Part shown: positions 22,441 to 34,959 of the stretch, piece after piece
Position numbering within the stretch: position 1 is the first letter of the stretch
Layout of the letters: each line of letters begins with the position of its first letter
Assembly: GCF_023091745.1 (NCBI RefSeq)
Contig: NC_068913.1
Location: forward strand, 17,254,001-17,318,000
DNA: 64,000 bases
From: Budorcas taxicolor
Taxonomy: Eukaryota; Chordata; Mammalia; Artiodactyla; Bovidae
Direction of reading: 5' to 3'
Position numbers and translations under genes: made by a program
The notes under the pieces: generated by a model
Told to the model about the DNA's origin: nothing
The model's input: the letters and a program-made list of their open reading frames with translations, nothing else
Databases searched by the model: none

Positions 22441-23597
22441 TTGCAGGAGAGTGGCTCAGCAGAATTTATATAAACAAGGGCCGCAGAGACAGCCGGGGGA
22501 GAAGGTATTGCATGTTGGAGCTGGAAGGGAGAGAGTGGAGAGTGACTGTGGAGACAGAGGGATTCTTCCCCAGCCTCGCTCCAGGACTGCCGCCTGGAGA
22601 AGCAGGTATTGCCTTTATCCCACCCTGCTCCCCAACGTGTCATCTTGTTCCTGAATCTGTCCCACTGCTTGCTAATTTTATTTTTTAAGAAAGTTTCTGC
22701 TGTTCTTGTGAAACTTCTGCTAGTCGCGAGAAACAGTTGTCACCATGAAGGATTTTAGTGATTTTATAGATTTAAGATAGATGTACGAATTAGACTCCTA
22801 AGATCAACTCCTAAGAATATCTAACTATTTGAAGACCTGTCTGGCCAGTTTTCCCAGTGCACAGAGTGCCTAATTTCTGCTCTCCATCCTGAGCTCCTTC
22901 AGGAGGTGTTGGAGGTCAGCAGCTGCAGCAGGACATGGTTTGATCCTTGTAGAAGTAGATGGCAGGTGTCCACCGCAAGTGCCAATTTGTGGTCGACAAT
23001 GCTATCTTGTTCACACAGTTTGGGAGATTATTGACTCTAGGGAAGAGATCTGTTCATCTGTTAATTACCTAGTCTTCATTTCTACTTCTTTGATCTGTGA
23101 AAGAACTACCAAGTTAGGCAAGTTGTTGTGTGATTAAGACTTGAAAGGTGTGCTTGAGCAGGAGATGAGTAGAGCATGGGGGTGACTCATTAGGAGTTAC
23201 TTAAAACAGAGCTTTGGCTACAGTGTTGAGCAAAGGGGCATCCTACTGAGAGCAGCTTCTGGCAAAGCGTCACTTACAGTTTTAGGAGCTGTTGTATCTG
23301 GCGGCAGGTAGCCACATTCCTGTCTGTCTGTAGACCACCTCCCAACACCCACTGCCATCCATATACTCATGTAGCCTCTCCTCTGTGGCTGCCACTTCTG
23401 TCCAGGCGCTCCAAAGACTATCTAGGCACTGGGAGTGCTGGGGACTTTGCCTTATGATTAGACACATGCCACTTGGCAAGAATGTCCTAGAAATTAGGCC
23501 AGAGGACATTTAAAGGTTATTACCAGTGCAGCATAGAACAGACATTTCACTGTTGGTGCTACGGGGCTGTCCTGCCTCTGGTTCTTCGAGTGGCTCT
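22441..23597. other. Non-coding stretch, nothing recognised
   Basis: Unique-looking; several short frames, none with a domain or splice context. Confidence 0.4.
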
Positions 23598-26300
23598 AGT
23601 TCAGTTCAGTTCAGTTCAGTTCAGTCATGTCCGACTCTTAGCAACCCCATGAACTACAGCAAGCCAGGCTTCCCTGTCCATCACCAACTCCTGGAGCCTA
23701 CTCAAACATATGTTCATTGTGTCGGTGATGCCATCCAACCATCTCATCTTCTGTCGTCCCCTTCTCCTCCCGCCTTCAACCTTTCCCAGTGTCAGGGACT
23801 TTTCCGATGAGTCAGTTCTTCGCATCAGGTGGCCAAAGTATTGGAGTTTCAGCTTCAGCATCAGTCCTTCCAGTGGATGTTCCGGACTGATTTCCTCTAG
23901 GATGGACTGGTTGGATCTCCTTGCAGTCCAAGGGACTCTCAAGAGTCTTCTCCAACACCACAGTTCAAAAGCATCAATTCTTCGGCGCTCAGCTTTCTTC
24001 ACAATCCACCTCTCACATCCATATATGACCCCTGGAAAAACCATAGTCTTGACTAGACGGACCTTTGTTGGCAAAGTAATGTCTCTGCTTTTTAATATGC
24101 TGTCTAGGTTGTCATAACTTTTCTTCCAAGGAGCAAGCATCTTTTAATTTCATGGCTGCAGTCACCATCTGCAGTGACACTGGAGCCCAAAAAATAAAGT
24201 CTGCCACTGTTTCCTTTGTTTCCTATCTATTTGCCATGAAGTGATGGTACCAGATGCCATGATCTTAGTTTTCTGAATTTTGAGTTTTAAGTCAAAGTTT
24301 TCATTCTCCTTTCACTTTCATCAAGAGGCTTTTTAGCTCCTCTTCACTTTCTGCCATAAGGGTGGTGTCATCTGCATATCTGAGATGATTGATATTTCTC
24401 CCAGCAATCTTGATTCCAGCTTGTGCTTCATCCAGCCTGACATTTCTCATGATGTACTCTGAATATAAGTTAAATAAGCACGGTGACAATATACAGCCTT
24501 GACGTACTCCTTTCCTGATTTGGAATCAGTTTGTTGTTCCATGTTCAGTTCTAACTGTTGCTTCTTGACCTACACACAGATCTCTCAGGAGGCAGGTCAG
24601 GTGGTCTGGTATTCCCATCTCTTTCAGAATTTTCCACAGTTTATTGTGATCCACACAGTCAAAGGCTTTGGCATAGTCAATAAAGCAAATGTAGATGTTT
24701 TTCTGGAACTTTCTTGCTTTTCTGATAATCCAGTGGATGTTGGCAATTGATCTCTGGTTCCTCTGCCTTTTCTAAATCCAGCTTGAATATCTGGAAGTTC
24801 ATGGTTCACATACTATTGAAGCCTGACTTGGAGAATTTTGAGTAATACTTTGCTAGCATGTGAGATGAGTGTGATTGTGTGGTAGTTTGAGCATTCTTTG
24901 GCATTGTCTTTCTTTGGGATTGGAATGAAAACTGATCTTTTCCAGTCCTGTGGCCACTGCTGAGTTTTCCAAATTTGTTGGCATATTGAGTGCGGCACTT
25001 TCACAGCATCATCTTTCAGGATTTGAAATAGCTCAACTGGGATTCCATCACCTCCACTAGCTTTGTTTGTAGTGATGCTTTCTAGGGCCCACTTGACTTC
25101 ACATTCCAGGATGTCTGGCTCTAGGTGAGTGATCACACCATCGTGGTTATTTGTGTTATGAAGATCTTTTTTTTATAGTGCTTCTGTGTATTCTTGCCGC
25201 CTCTTCTTAGTATCTTCTGCTTCTGTTAAGTCCATACCATTTCTGTCCTTTATTGTGCTCATCTTGCATGAAATGTTCCCTTGGTATCTCTAATTTTCTT
25301 GAAGAGACCTCAAGTCTTTTGCATTCTGTTGTTTTCCTCTATTTCTTTGCGTTGATCACTGACGAAGGCTTTCTGATCTCGCCTTGCTATTCTTTGGAAC
25401 TCTGCATTCAAGTGGGTATATCTTTCCTTTTCTCCTTTGCCTTTAGCTTCTCTTCTCAGTTATTTGTAAGGCCTCGTCAGACAGCCATTTTGCCGGTTTA
25501 CATTTCTTTTTCTTGGAGATGGTCTTGATCACTGCCTCCTGTACAGTGTCATGAACCTCCATCCATAGTTCTTCAGGCATTCTGTCTAGCAGATCGAATC
25601 CCTTGAATCTATTTGTCACTTCCACTCTATAATTGTAAGATATTTGATTTAGGTCATACCTGAATGGTCTAGCGGTTTTCCCTACTTTCTTCAATTTCAG
25701 TCTGAATTTGGCAATAAGGAGTTCATTATCTGAGCCACAGTCAGCTCCCAGTCTTGTTTTTGCTGGCTGTATAGAGCTTGTCCATTTTTGGCTGCAAAGA
25801 ATATAATCAGTCTGATTTCGGTGTTGACCGTCTGGTGATGTTCATGTGTAGAGCCTTCTCTTGTGTTGTTGGAAGAGGTTGTTTGCTATGACCAGTGCGT
25901 TCTGTTGGCAAAACTCTTAGTCTTTCCCCTGCTTCATTTTGTACTCCAAGGCCAAATTTGCCTGGTACTCCAGGTAGCTCTTGAATTCCTACTTTTGCAT
26001 TCCAGTCCCCTATAATGAAAAGGACATCTTTTGGGGGTGTTAGCTCTAGAAGGTCTTGTAGGTCTTCATAGAACCATTCACTTTCAGCTTCTTCAGCATC
26101 ACTGGTCAGGGCATAGACTTGGATTACTGTGACACTGATGGTTTGCCTTGGAGACGAACAGCGATCATTCTGTCGTTTTGGAGACTGCGTCCAAGTACTG
26201 CATTTGGGACTCCTATTGACTCTGATGGTTGCTCCATCTCTACCGCTGTGGGCAGGAATCCCTTGAGTGACTCTAACAAGCCCCATTCTCTCCAGCTGCC
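23598..26300 (-). mobile_element. BovB LINE, near full length, decayed
   Basis: Begins on plus with (TTCAG)n at 23,598-23,625, the BovB 3' tail. Reading minus, the endonuclease region (GDWNAKVG near 26,000; VIQVYALTSDAEEAESEWFY) is followed by RT blocks (FALLTM-type shifted frame, YADD near 24,370) and the C-terminal 171-residue frame 23,625-24,140. Several frameshifts separate these blocks. Compared with the 390-3,165 copy it lacks the stop after EEA but has other breaks. Inactive. Confidence 0.93.
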
Positions 26301-26544
26301 AACCAACACCTGGAGTCAGCATCTATCTTGTTTCCCTTACTTATTCCTGTCCTGCTCTCAATCTGATCTAGTGTGACTCTAACCCTAGACTCTGTGGATA
26401 TATTATCCTTCATAATGACCATCATGGATGGTATTTCCAGCTTTCAACCCTCAGCTTTTCCTAATGACCTCAGACTAGGTTTGTTCTTCTCTATCTTCAC
26501 CACTGCCGAACCACAGGCAGCCCCAGTTGCTTCAGAGTCCAAGT

Positions 26545-26748
26545 GTTAGTTGCTCAGGCATGTCCAGCTCTTTGGGACCCCATGGACTGTATGTAGCCCA
26601 CCAGGCTCCTCTGTCCATGGAATTCTCCAGGCAAGAATACTGGAGTGGGTTGCCATTCCCTTCTCTAGGGGATCTTCCTGACCCAGGGATCGAAACTGGG
26701 TCTCCTGCATTGCAAGCGGATTCTTTACTGTCTGAGCCATCAGGTGAG
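26545..26748 (-). mobile_element. Bov-tA/BovA2 SINE
   Basis: Antisense SINE: gtgttagttgctcaggcatg, gaattctccaggcaagaata, gatcttcctgacccagggat, ggattctttactgtctgagc end. Confidence 0.93.
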
Positions 26749-27490
26749 GAAGACTTGGGCCTTTTTGGACACATCTTCTGCTCAGTCAAGTTATCCCATC
26801 TGAGGAATCCAACCGTCAGATCTGAGATAGCTTTTGCCTTTTCTCCCAGGAGTATGAATATGTCCCTGTGCAAATTGGACTCACAGTTGGTCCTGATATT
26901 CCAGAATTTCCAAGGCATGCATGGAAATTAGATCTAAGTTGGGACCTGCATGTCACATGTACAAAAGAATGTGAGTACCTGTGGATTGTGAAAACAACCT
27001 CCTTTCTTCATAATCATTTCCTCCAAACCACTAATTGCTTTATGCTTTCTTGATCTTGAAGAAAGAACATGACTCAGACAGTCACTGAAACAGATGAGTA
27101 GATGGTGCCACACATCTGAATCACCAGCGCTGCTTCTGAATCCTGATTGGCAAGGTTTCTGTTCTCCCTCTGGCTCTCTGGACATCCGTGTCTCAGAAGC
27201 CCTGAAATGGGAGCAGACTCTGCATGGAGAGGTGGCTTTCTCAGCATCTACCCTCCCTGTGGATGCCATCTACTAAATGACATCGATGAGCTGCTTCCCT
27301 GCTCTCTGAAAGAGTCTCACTACTAACATGATTAAAAGGAAGAGATTTCAGCGGAAATAAGCATGACTGTGTTGCTCTTTAGGAGGCTAGGAACCAAGCC
27401 ACCCAATTGCTGATCAATCATTTCTGTATATATATGGAGAGAGGAAGGAAAGTATGACTCAAAAGAGGTTAATTCTTTCCTAAAGCATAT
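26749..27490. other. Non-coding stretch, nothing recognised
   Basis: Unique-looking; frames at 26,934-27,269(-) and 27,094-27,276(+) lie on opposite strands over the same bases and neither shows a domain. Confidence 0.4.
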
Positions 27491-27492
27491 GA

Positions 27493-27720
27493 GGGGCTTC
27501 CCATTGGCTCAGTGGTAAAGAGTCCACTGGCTAAGCAGGAGATGCAAGAGATGAAGGTTCGATCCCTGGATTAGGAAAATCCCCTGAAGGAGGAAGTGAC
27601 AACCCACTCCAGTATTCTTGCCTGGAGAATCCCATGGACAGAGGAGCCTGGCAGGCTATAGTGCAGGGGGTCACAAAAGAATCGGACATGACTTAGCGAC
27701 TAAACAACAGCAAAAAAAGA
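27493..27720 (+). mobile_element. Bov-tA SINE
   Basis: Forward SINE: gggcttcccattggctcagt, ggttcgatccctggattagg, actccagtattcttgcctgg, gacttagcgactaaacaaca and an A-rich tail. Confidence 0.93.
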
Positions 27721-28655
27721 TAGAAGAGGAAGCAGGGATTCCAGGCTGGTGGGGTTTTGGTTTTTGGTTTTCTGAGAAGGGTTGAAGAATGCTTAAGTTT
27801 ATGCTCATGTATATAATTGAAGGAGATGTATGGGAATCAATTGAAAGGCACATGGATAAGAATTTTTTAAATCAGAATCCATTCTAGAAACATAAATGTC
27901 CTTTTCCCACGAGAAGGTGGATGTAATAAGCGTTTCGGTGTATTGCCTGTATATGATGAACAGACTTTCTAACATCTGTTAGGAGTCACTTTATTCTCGT
28001 GGGGGTCACTGAAGTAACTGTGCATGGCAGCGTGGTGTGGAGAGGCAGTGTGGACAGGGTGCTAGGCTGAGAGCAAGGAGAACGGGGTTCCGTAACATGT
28101 GAGAACAGAAGGCCAGCATTGTTCTCTGTGTGATGAAGACCCAGGGGCTGGTCAGGCCCTGAGCAGTGAGTTAATGAGTACAATTAGGGCTGGAATCCCT
28201 TAAAGACCAGCTGCACTCCCAGTAGACATGAGCACTGGTCATGGATTTGGTGCACAGGGAACTAAACCTGGTCTATTGTATGTAACCCCTTGCCTCTTAT
28301 ACGACATGTCTTCTTGGAGACATCCACCCTAACCCTGCACAAGGCAAGCTCTTGGCCCCTCATTCTGTAGCATGGTGGGAGCTACGAAATGCTTAGTGGA
28401 CCGCCCATGCCCACCCTCACCAACTGTATTCATGTCTACTGACACCCTTGGGCTCCCATCTGAGATGTGTCAGTTTCCCTGCCTAGAGTTGGAGTGAGAA
28501 CCTCAAGGCAGATTGTTAAGGGGTCTGGCGTGACTGCTGAATAGAAGACATTGTATTGTGGAAATTGCAGAGGAAATTTGGTATCAATGTGAAGAGGAAT
28601 CAGTGTTTACGAATGATAGTCAGTGGTAATGGTGAAACAATACCTACAGCGCCAT
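27721..28655. other. Non-coding stretch, nothing recognised
   Basis: Unique-looking sequence with no supported gene. Confidence 0.4.
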
Positions 28656-28657
28656 GT

Positions 28658-28855
28658 GGGCTTACCAGGAAGCTCAGTGGTAAAGAACCTACCTGCCAAG
28701 CAGGAGACGCAGGTTTGATCTCTGGGTCAGGAAGATCCCCTGGAGAAGGAAATGGCAACTCACTCCAGTATTCTTGCCTGGGAAATCCCATGGACAGAGG
28801 AGCCTGGGGTCACAAAGTGTCAGACACAACTTGGCAAGTGAACCACCGCCACCAC
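28658..28855 (+). mobile_element. Bov-tA SINE
   Basis: Forward SINE: gggcttaccaggaagctcag, gatctctgggtcaggaagat, actccagtattcttgcctgg, agtgtcagacacaacttggc. A gap after agcctggg removes the usual cgggctacagtcc block. Confidence 0.92.
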
Positions 28856-30500
28856 AGCATCATGTATGGAATTAAGTATTAATCCCAATGAAATTGGATC
28901 CCACTTAAATTATAGTCTGCTTCCAGAGCACAGAGGACTGAACAGGGCCTCTTTGGTCCTGATACTTTTGAGGAAGGGAGGTAGGATTTTGATTAAGTGT
29001 AGATGTAAAATTAAAGCGCTGTGGGTTTTGAATTCCTTGAACAGCTCTTCAATTTCAGCTCAGCTTGAAGAGACACTCTATGAATAGTCCACAGCAGTTT
29101 GGCAAGAGCTGCTGCTCTCTGAATCATGTTTCTAAAGCAGTTCCTTGTGCAGAAAAGACTAAAAGCTGAGTTTCTGTGACAGTAGCTGGGCTTCCCAGTT
29201 TCAACCAAACCTACATGTCTAACTCATAACTCATCCCCCTCCTGGATACACGTAACCCAGAAGTGACCTGGAGCCAGGAAGGCTGGAAATGACCATTTCT
29301 TCAGTATCTGACTCTGAGGCCTTAACCAGCCACAGGCTGGACAGTGGCCTGAGTCTGGACCAGAACTGGCCTAGCCTTTGGGAGTGGGCCATGTGTGATG
29401 GGCTCCCCACAGACCAGTTACCCTGTTTCTAGGCAGCTGGGGACAGGAAAACAAGAGCAACACATTCCTTGGAGTTAGAAGAACTGATTTGGAGTAGTGA
29501 CATTGCTATATAACTAGCTATAGTACTAACCAGGTGAACTAGCTAAAGTAACTAGCTAAGGGATAGAGCAGATCACTCCAACTCCAGGAACTGAGGCCGG
29601 CATTTGTAAAATGAAAGTCTTAAAGATAAACTAAGATCTACTAAGATTTATGACAAAAAACATGAACTTTGTGTCAATTAGGATGGTTTAAGAGGAAGAG
29701 TATAGATCTGGTTTGTCCAGAACTCCCAAGGCATTTCCCAAATGATTCAGTTAAGTCAACCTTGGAGTTATAAATAAAGATTCTCAACTAGGATAGCAGA
29801 GTTTTTGGACTTCCTTACTAATGGATAATATGGATACTTTATAGAAACCTCCAGTGTTGTTTTTCTCTTTACATTTACACTTAACATCTCTTTCTCTTTA
29901 CCATACATTTTTGGTATGGAATGAAAAAGTTCATGGAAATGAATTTGCTCTTTGGTTAGAAGAAAAATGCTTTGGGTAGCACCTGTCATTCCCTAACAAG
30001 ATGGTTTTCTGAAATATCATTGTACTTGATTTGCTGTCAACACGTGGACTTAAATGTGCTCCGTCAATGTGTAGGCTCAACACAGGTACAGTTTTTTAAC
30101 TTCTTTTTCACTCTCAACAGCATCTAGTTCAGTACTCTAAATATAGTTAGCATTCAACAAAAATTTAATTATTAACTGAATTGAGGCTGCCAGGAGAAAA
30201 GGGACATTGATTCTTGTTTGGACATGCTCTTCTGATTAAATGCCACTTTTGCCTTTCTAGCTAATCAGTCAGTAAACCAACCATGGTACACATTTGACCT
30301 AAAAGAAGGTCGGTGGCTGAAAATGAGATCCGGCTTGATCACATTAGACGGGTTGTCATGTATAGTCCCTGAGAGAGCATAATGGCCGAGTACCACCCAC
30401 ATTTCCCCACAGAACTTGTTCTCAGAGTCTCAGCCTTTCAGAAGCAGTGCCAGCACACTCGTTTTAATTTGCAGTTATAACTCCAAAGGTAACTGTTACA
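28856..30500. other. Long non-coding stretch, mostly unique
   Basis: No convincing gene. 29,505-29,565 holds three irregular copies of an aactagcta motif. The minus frame 29,768-29,989 has no recognisable domain. Confidence 0.4.
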
Positions 30501-30542
30501 TCAGTCAGGGTCCTCCAGAGAGACAAAACCAATAGGAGATAT

Positions 30543-30586
<44 letters not shown>

Positions 30587-30935
30587 ACATACATATATAT
30601 ATAAATTTATGTCCGGAACTGGCTCACTGACTGTGGGGGTTGCTGGTAAGTTCAAAATATGCAGGGCAGACCAGCCAACCCAGGAAAGAGTTGATGTTAC
30701 AGATCAAGTCTAGAGGCAAATTCCTTTCTCTTCAGGGATCCTCAGTCTTTTCTCTTAAGGTCTTCAGCTGATTGGATGAGGCCCACCCACACTCTGGAGA
30801 GTATTCTACTTTGCTCAAAGTCTATTAATGTAAATATTAATCACATCTCAAAAAATACCTTCACAATAGCATATGGTGTTTGACCATACATCTGGGCACC
30901 AAAGCCCAGCCAAGTTAATATATAAAATTAGTCAT
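30500..30935. mobile_element. Ancient repeat carrying a CA microsatellite
   Basis: cagggtcctccagagagaca start, ctgattggatgaggcccacc, catctgggcaccaaagccca and taaaattagtcatcac end. It is the same family as 17,845-18,270. The microsatellite at 30,541-30,603 expanded inside it. Confidence 0.6.
30541..30603. repeat. (CA)n/(TA)n microsatellite
   Basis: A run of about 17 CA units with flanking TA/CATA units; a likely length-polymorphic marker. Confidence 0.95.
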
Positions 30936-31189
30936 CACACATATCAAAGCAGAAAAAAGGGATTTTGACCCAATAGAGTTATCTTCTAAAAGTTCTCTAA
31001 GTTATTTCACCACTTAAAATATCTTGCAGATAGCAAATAATTCTTATATCGCTGGTTTTTCTAATTTCAGAGAGAAAAACGGTTTTTCAGGTCTTTCACT
31101 TGGCCCCTTCCGTTGAATCCTGTTTCTAATGGAGTTCATTCCCTGTATAACTGTTAGAGTATATCTCTATACTCAGGATGAAGGGAAGC

Positions 31190-31375
31190 AAAAGTGGCTC
31201 AGCTGTGTCCAGCTCTTTGTGACCCCATGGACTGCAGCCCACCAGGCTCCTCTGTCCATAGAATTCTCCAGGCACAAATATTGGAGTGAGTTGCCATTCC
31301 CTTCTCCAGGGATTGAACCCAGGTCTGCCACACTGCAGGCAAATTCTTTATCATCTGAGCCACTGGAAGCCATAT
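31190..31375 (-). mobile_element. Bov-tA SINE
   Basis: Antisense SINE: gtggctcagctgtgtccagc, gaattctccaggcacaaata, gggattgaacccaggtctgc, attctttatcatctgagcca end, with a short internal deletion before gattgaaccc. Confidence 0.92.
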
Positions 31376-31780
31376 GGCTTCAGTGTGGGAAGGGAAGAGT
31401 GTGCAGACTATTACCAGGCTTCATGCTTGCCTTTCTAAGTTGCACAAATACAACAGGAAGTAAACATTTAATAAAGTAACTTAGCTTATTGGTGGCGCTT
31501 GTGTAACACAAGTCTCTGTGGTACACACGTCCTCTTGGTAAAATGGTTAGAAATTCGATGTCCCCTGGAGCTGAGTCTGTGGGTGCATGAGCTAAAAAGA
31601 TTTATAAACTCATCATCCACCCCTACCTCCCCAGCACTGATTCAACTAAATCAATGTATTGTCCCAGTAAAACTTGCTGCCTGAGAAGATGAATACCACC
31701 TTGAAGGCAGTTTCTCTTAACTTCCTCTTGCAAATTTACACCTCACTTTCAAATATGTGTTAATTAAACTTCAGGGACTT
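31376..31780. other. Non-coding stretch, nothing recognised
   Basis: No supported gene or named repeat. Confidence 0.4.
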
Positions 31781-31782
31781 TT

Positions 31783-32040
31783 TTCCTTTTTTTTTTTTTT
31801 TATTGTGTTAAAATACACATGACGCAGAATTTACCACCTTCACCATTTTGAAGTGTACGATTCAGTGATAGTATTTTCATGCTGTGCAGCCACCACCACC
31901 ACCCGTCCCTATAACTTCTCCTCTTGTAAAAATCTGAAACTCTGTACCCTTGAAACAATGTCTCACCCCCTCCCAGCCCCTGGCCACTGCCATTATGCTT
32001 TCTGTCTTTGTGCTTTCGACCACTCTTAAGTAGATCAGGT
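31783..32040 (-). mobile_element. Old L1 3' end
   Basis: Poly(T), then ttgtgttaaaatacacatga, tttaccaccttcaccatttt, gaagtgtacgattcagtgat and cccccagcccctggccactg-like sequence: the antisense 3' UTR of an old L1. Confidence 0.75.
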
Positions 32041-33690
32041 AAATAGACTCCTACCGTATTTGTCTTTCTGTGACTAGAATTAGCTCCAGATTTCTAAATA
32101 GATTTCATAGCTGCAAGCATCGCTGATGGCGCTTTGTCTGGTGATGGAGTGGGTGACATGGCGGCTCGTGTCACCAAGGCTAAGGCAAGCCTCCTTCTTG
32201 GTGATGCTGGGATTTGTCATGCCGCTCTGGCACTGGCTGCCTAGAGCCAGCAAATTGTTAAACACGCCCAAACATTCATCTGAGCCTTTATCCTCCAGGC
32301 ACTGCTAAGAAACCCCTGCCAATAGGAAGTGAATTTGAGGAACTGGCGTTGCCAGCAAGCATACCTCCTGGAGTTAGTGAGCATTTGACCATGGCTCTGT
32401 CAGTGACCAGTGAGGGTCCCCTTATTGATTTTAGTGGCAGGGAAGGGACACATTCTTTATATATTCTGAAATTCAGTGTTTGATTCCATTTAGATGACTT
32501 CTGCCCACTAACCGTCAGTTTGAAATGTGACTCCAGGGCAAATCCTTGGTGCTTTCTTTCCCTGTGGTTTGTTCTTCCAGTTCTTCAGAGAAATGACAGT
32601 AGCTTGAATCTTTCAAAAATACTACTGAAATTAAGAAATTTCAGTCTCTCCTTTTCTGTACTTGGCGAATAAGAAATGCACGACTGTAGTACTGTCTCTC
32701 CACAAAGGTGTATCTCATGGGAATCATAATAAGAAAGATGCTTCGGGAGCCTGGAATCAGAGCAGGGGGCCTTGGTGGGATAAGGCACATGTCTGCTAGC
32801 ATCAGTCCGTGCCAGCCGAATGCATCTGTCCACAGCAGGAACGAATTTGGGCACCAGGCAGGGCTCTGAACTGGTATGCCCCCTCTTCCTCTGCAGGGAC
32901 AGGCTGTGTGCCAGCCACATGGAGTTTTAAGATACATTTAAAATAATTTTGTTTTGCAGATATGTTGAGAATTGTGAACTGTCTCTCGAATAGAGATAAT
33001 TTCACAGAGACACAGCAAGTAGGATTAATAGTTGCTGTACAAGTACTTCTCACTGGGGCCAGATCAGTTCATTTCCCAAAGTGCCACTTGATGCTGATAG
33101 GAGAGGCAGCATTTCCATAGGCTGGGAGGAGATGCCGAAGGGGTATCGTGTATAGGTGGGTCTAAACCATAGGAAGAAGACAAAGCTGAAGTGGGAAAAA
33201 TTGACATGGGAAACAGAATTAGAAGAGGTAAGAGAGGGACAGGAAAGGGAAGAAAAACTGTTTTTTAAGAGGACCCGTCGTTTTGTTGGAGGTATAAATT
33301 GCTTCCAGAAACCGCTTCAATGATCAGAGGTTTCCCTCGGCAGTTGAGTATCTGAGCTGAGGAATGGGCCGTTCCTAATCCTTGATTGAGCTAACAATAA
33401 TGCCCTTGGCAAGTTGCTACCTTTCTGTGTCTTTCTCATCCAAAATCGCTAGACAACTAATATTTGCAAAGTAGAATGAAAATAAAGACAGAGCATGACT
33501 AGCCGTGATGGGAATCAGCCGGAACTCCCAGTTGTTTTGTTCTCAGCTCTAACCTTCTTTCTCCTTTTCCTCTGCCCTTAGGTACTAACATTCATCTATT
33601 TTCTTTCCTTAGTGAGACTCAGATGAGAGACACCTCCCAAACGACCAATTAATAACACACTAAACACACCTCCATTGCTCAGAATGTAGT
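32041..33690. other. Unique-looking stretch with unassigned frames
   Basis: Two minus frames overlap at 32,585-32,937, including one ending LIRQVQKRRD. I do not recognise either product and see no splice or promoter context. The stretch has few repeats, so conserved non-coding DNA is possible. Confidence 0.3.
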
Positions 33691-33739
33691 ATGCCAGAAA
33701 GATCAACTGTAAATTTCTTCGGGTCTAAGCATTTTTGTC

Positions 33740-33925
33740 AAGGGATTAGGAGAGAAAATAACATTATTCAGCACTATGTGTTAGATGATATACACATGGT
33801 ACTTACTGTGCTTTGTCCAAACTTGCTACAGAGGTATTACTCTTCTCATTTTACAGATAAAGAAACATTGCAACAGATAAAGAAACATTGCAGAGAGCTT
33901 AATTGTCTATGTTCTTACTGCTAGT
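33740..33925 (+). repeat. MIR/L2-like fragment with a 20-bp tandem duplication
   Basis: cagcactatgtgttagatga, ttctcattttacagataaag resembles the conserved MIR core. acagataaagaaacattgca is repeated in tandem at about 33,853-33,892. Confidence 0.6.
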
Positions 33926-34142
33926 GGGGGCTTCTCAGGTGACTCACTGGTAAAGAATCCACCTGCCAAGCAGGAGATGGGGGTTCAATTCCTGAGTCAG
34001 GAAGATCCCCTGGAGGAGGGTGTGGCAACCCACTCCAGTATTCTTGCCTGGAGAATTCCATGGACAGAGGAGCCTGTGTCCATGGGGTCACAAAGAGTCA
34101 GACACAGACATGACTGAGTGACTAGACAGCAAAACACAGCAG
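33926..34142 (+). mobile_element. Bov-tA SINE
   Basis: Forward SINE: gggcttctcaggtgactcac, ggttcaattcctgagtcagg, actccagtattcttgcctgg, catgactgagtgactagaca end. Confidence 0.93.
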
Positions 34143-34835
34143 TTGCTGCTAATGAACATTGGAATGATGATCCAAATCCATGTTTCTCTTATGTGAACCT
34201 TCCTCTGTTAATTCCTAACACCAGTTCCCAGTGTAGGGGAATAGTCTGAAAAAAATCAATTCAGAGACCTCCTTAGAAAGACATAGTAACTTCTGGTAAA
34301 CTTGCTTTTTTTTTCTCTCTCTCTTCTTTTCTTCCTTTGCTATATTTATTCTGTATATGATCTGACTGCGACCAGACAAGGAAAGAAAAATACACTTCAT
34401 TTTTTTCAAATAAAAGAAAGACTTGAAATGTATTTACAGGTTATTTCCACGGTAATTTTCCTTTTATTTTAAATAGTAAAATTTCTGAGACCCAGAATCA
34501 ACATCCAGTCCATATGTCATAAATTTTCGAATAGTGAAGGAGCCACACTAGTACCCTTGTAGGCAGTGAACGATGCACGTGAGGATAAAGAAGGGAAGGA
34601 TTCATATCAAGATTCCAAAACTTGGAATCTTGGCCGTGGGCTGTGGCTTGGGGTGATGGGAATTGGCGGGAAAGGCAGATGTTTACTACTGTGAGCATCA
34701 GGCATCTTGCGCTGCTCGCGTGTCTCCCAATATGCTTGTAGCCCTGAGCTTTATGGAAAAAGCAAGAGGAAGTAATACAGTCCATCTCGTTGCCATCACA
34801 GAACAAGTCGAAATTGCTCTGAAGATACACATACG
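34143..34835. other. Non-coding stretch, nothing recognised
   Basis: A pyrimidine-rich block lies at 34,305-34,338. Frames at 34,498-34,830(-) and 34,663-34,887(+) overlap on opposite strands without domains. Confidence 0.4.
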
Positions 34836-34844
34836 ATTAACAGG

Positions 34845-34945
34845 GTGGACTCATAAGTTACGTGAACTAGGGCCCAAATTTCGTTAACCTTCCTGTGCTT
34901 AAGTGTCCTCCTGTGTAAAATTAGGTTAATAATGGTAACAAGACA
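34845..34945 (+). repeat. MIR fragment
   Basis: gtgaactagggcccaaattt, gttaaccttcctgtgcttaa, gtgtcctcctgtgtaaaatt, aggttaataatggtaac matches the 3' half of MIR. Confidence 0.65.
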
Positions 34946-34959
34946 ACAATAAAAACAGC

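Noticed and set aside
22212..22643. 143-residue minus frame
   Set aside because: Low-complexity composition, no domain, and it overlies an old L2-like repeat with competing frames on the other strand.
30541..30603. Regularly spaced array such as CRISPR
   Set aside because: Simple dinucleotide microsatellite; no spacer-repeat structure anywhere in the window.
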